Positions 63,705 to 64,000 of a stretch of DNA of 64,000 nt are shown piece by piece. This DNA comes from Cyclina sinensis (taxonomy: Eukaryota > Mollusca > Bivalvia > Venerida > Veneridae): assembly GCA_012932295.1 (NCBI GenBank), contig JAAONU010000019.1, forward strand, positions 31,101,913-31,165,912, written 5' to 3'. The notes beneath the pieces are model-generated. The model had not been told where the DNA came from. It was given only the letters and a program-made list of their open reading frames with translations, and did not search any database. The position numbers and the translations under genes were made by a program. The number at the start of each line of letters is the position of its first letter. Position 1 is the first letter of the stretch.

Positions 63705-64000
63705 TTCAGGTTTTTTTCCCTTTCACGACAGCCTTGATCCGTCAATTTTTTCATGATGCATTTAAGATGGAGACAATGGCATGTTTTAGGGCCGATGACC
63801 GGAGTTTCACTGAAGGTGTAAATTAAAATTACATGTACATGTAGAATTTACATGTACATGAAGCACTGAAAATGCTTTTTAAAAAAACTCGACAACCGGT
63901 GTTTAACAATCACTGAAAATGACAGTTTCGTCAATTATTATTTTAACTTTGTGGATAAACCCGAAAATACTGTATTCAAAATATATAACAATAATAATAA
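63705..64000. other. window end, nothing recognisable
   Basis: A short palindromic stretch around 63831-63860 ('acatgtacatgtagaattta') is the only visible structure. Confidence 0.4.

Overview
The window is AT-rich eukaryotic DNA from an animal. Both genes have many exons with GT-AG introns, and transposons and long minisatellites fill the introns. Bivalve-type dispersed repeats (TGACC/GGTCA-rich blocks and Helentron/pearl-like elements with internal tandem arrays) suggest a bivalve mollusc. That is inferred from repeat style and gene content, not from a marker gene.

Two conserved genes stand head to head. On the minus strand, 21865 down to 2277, is a Tectonic-family gene (TCTN, ciliary transition zone). 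It has nine coding exons whose phases join into 683 codons plus stop. On the plus strand, from 22198 to at least 57095, is the BCAS3 (Rudhira) orthologue. It has 22 shared coding exons and two alternative 3' terminal exons. One is the short conserved C-terminus at 56959-57095 (905 aa total). The other is a 3.1-kb exon at 47891-51036 that encodes a Lys/Glu/Ser-rich disordered tail (1,908 aa total). The two start codons are 332 bp apart, and the gap carries an inverted CCAAT box and a CCAAT box overlapping a full CRE, so a shared bidirectional promoter is likely.

TCTN introns hold: a young complete chromodomain Ty3/Gypsy retrotransposon (3129-11809, near-identical LTRs, 4-bp target duplication); a tRNA-derived SINE with a 13-bp duplication; a piggyBac-type MITE with TTAA ends; a 54/62-bp minisatellite; and two tail-to-tail non-LTR retrotransposon fragments.

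The most unusual pattern is in BCAS3. Four separate minisatellites sit exactly on splice junctions and copy the splice sites. They are an 83-bp array over the exon 3 acceptor, a 55-bp array over the exon 7 donor, a 48-bp array abutting the exon 9 donor, and a 39-bp array over the exon 14 donor. A Helentron-like element later split the 39-bp array. Long ORFs inside the 48-bp and 39-bp arrays are artefacts of a repeat period divisible by three.

Downstream of BCAS3 are a 50-bp tandem array that reverses orientation twice (a giant palindrome, 57900-59450) and a 64-bp array of about 45 copies (60851-63704). I see no third protein-coding gene.
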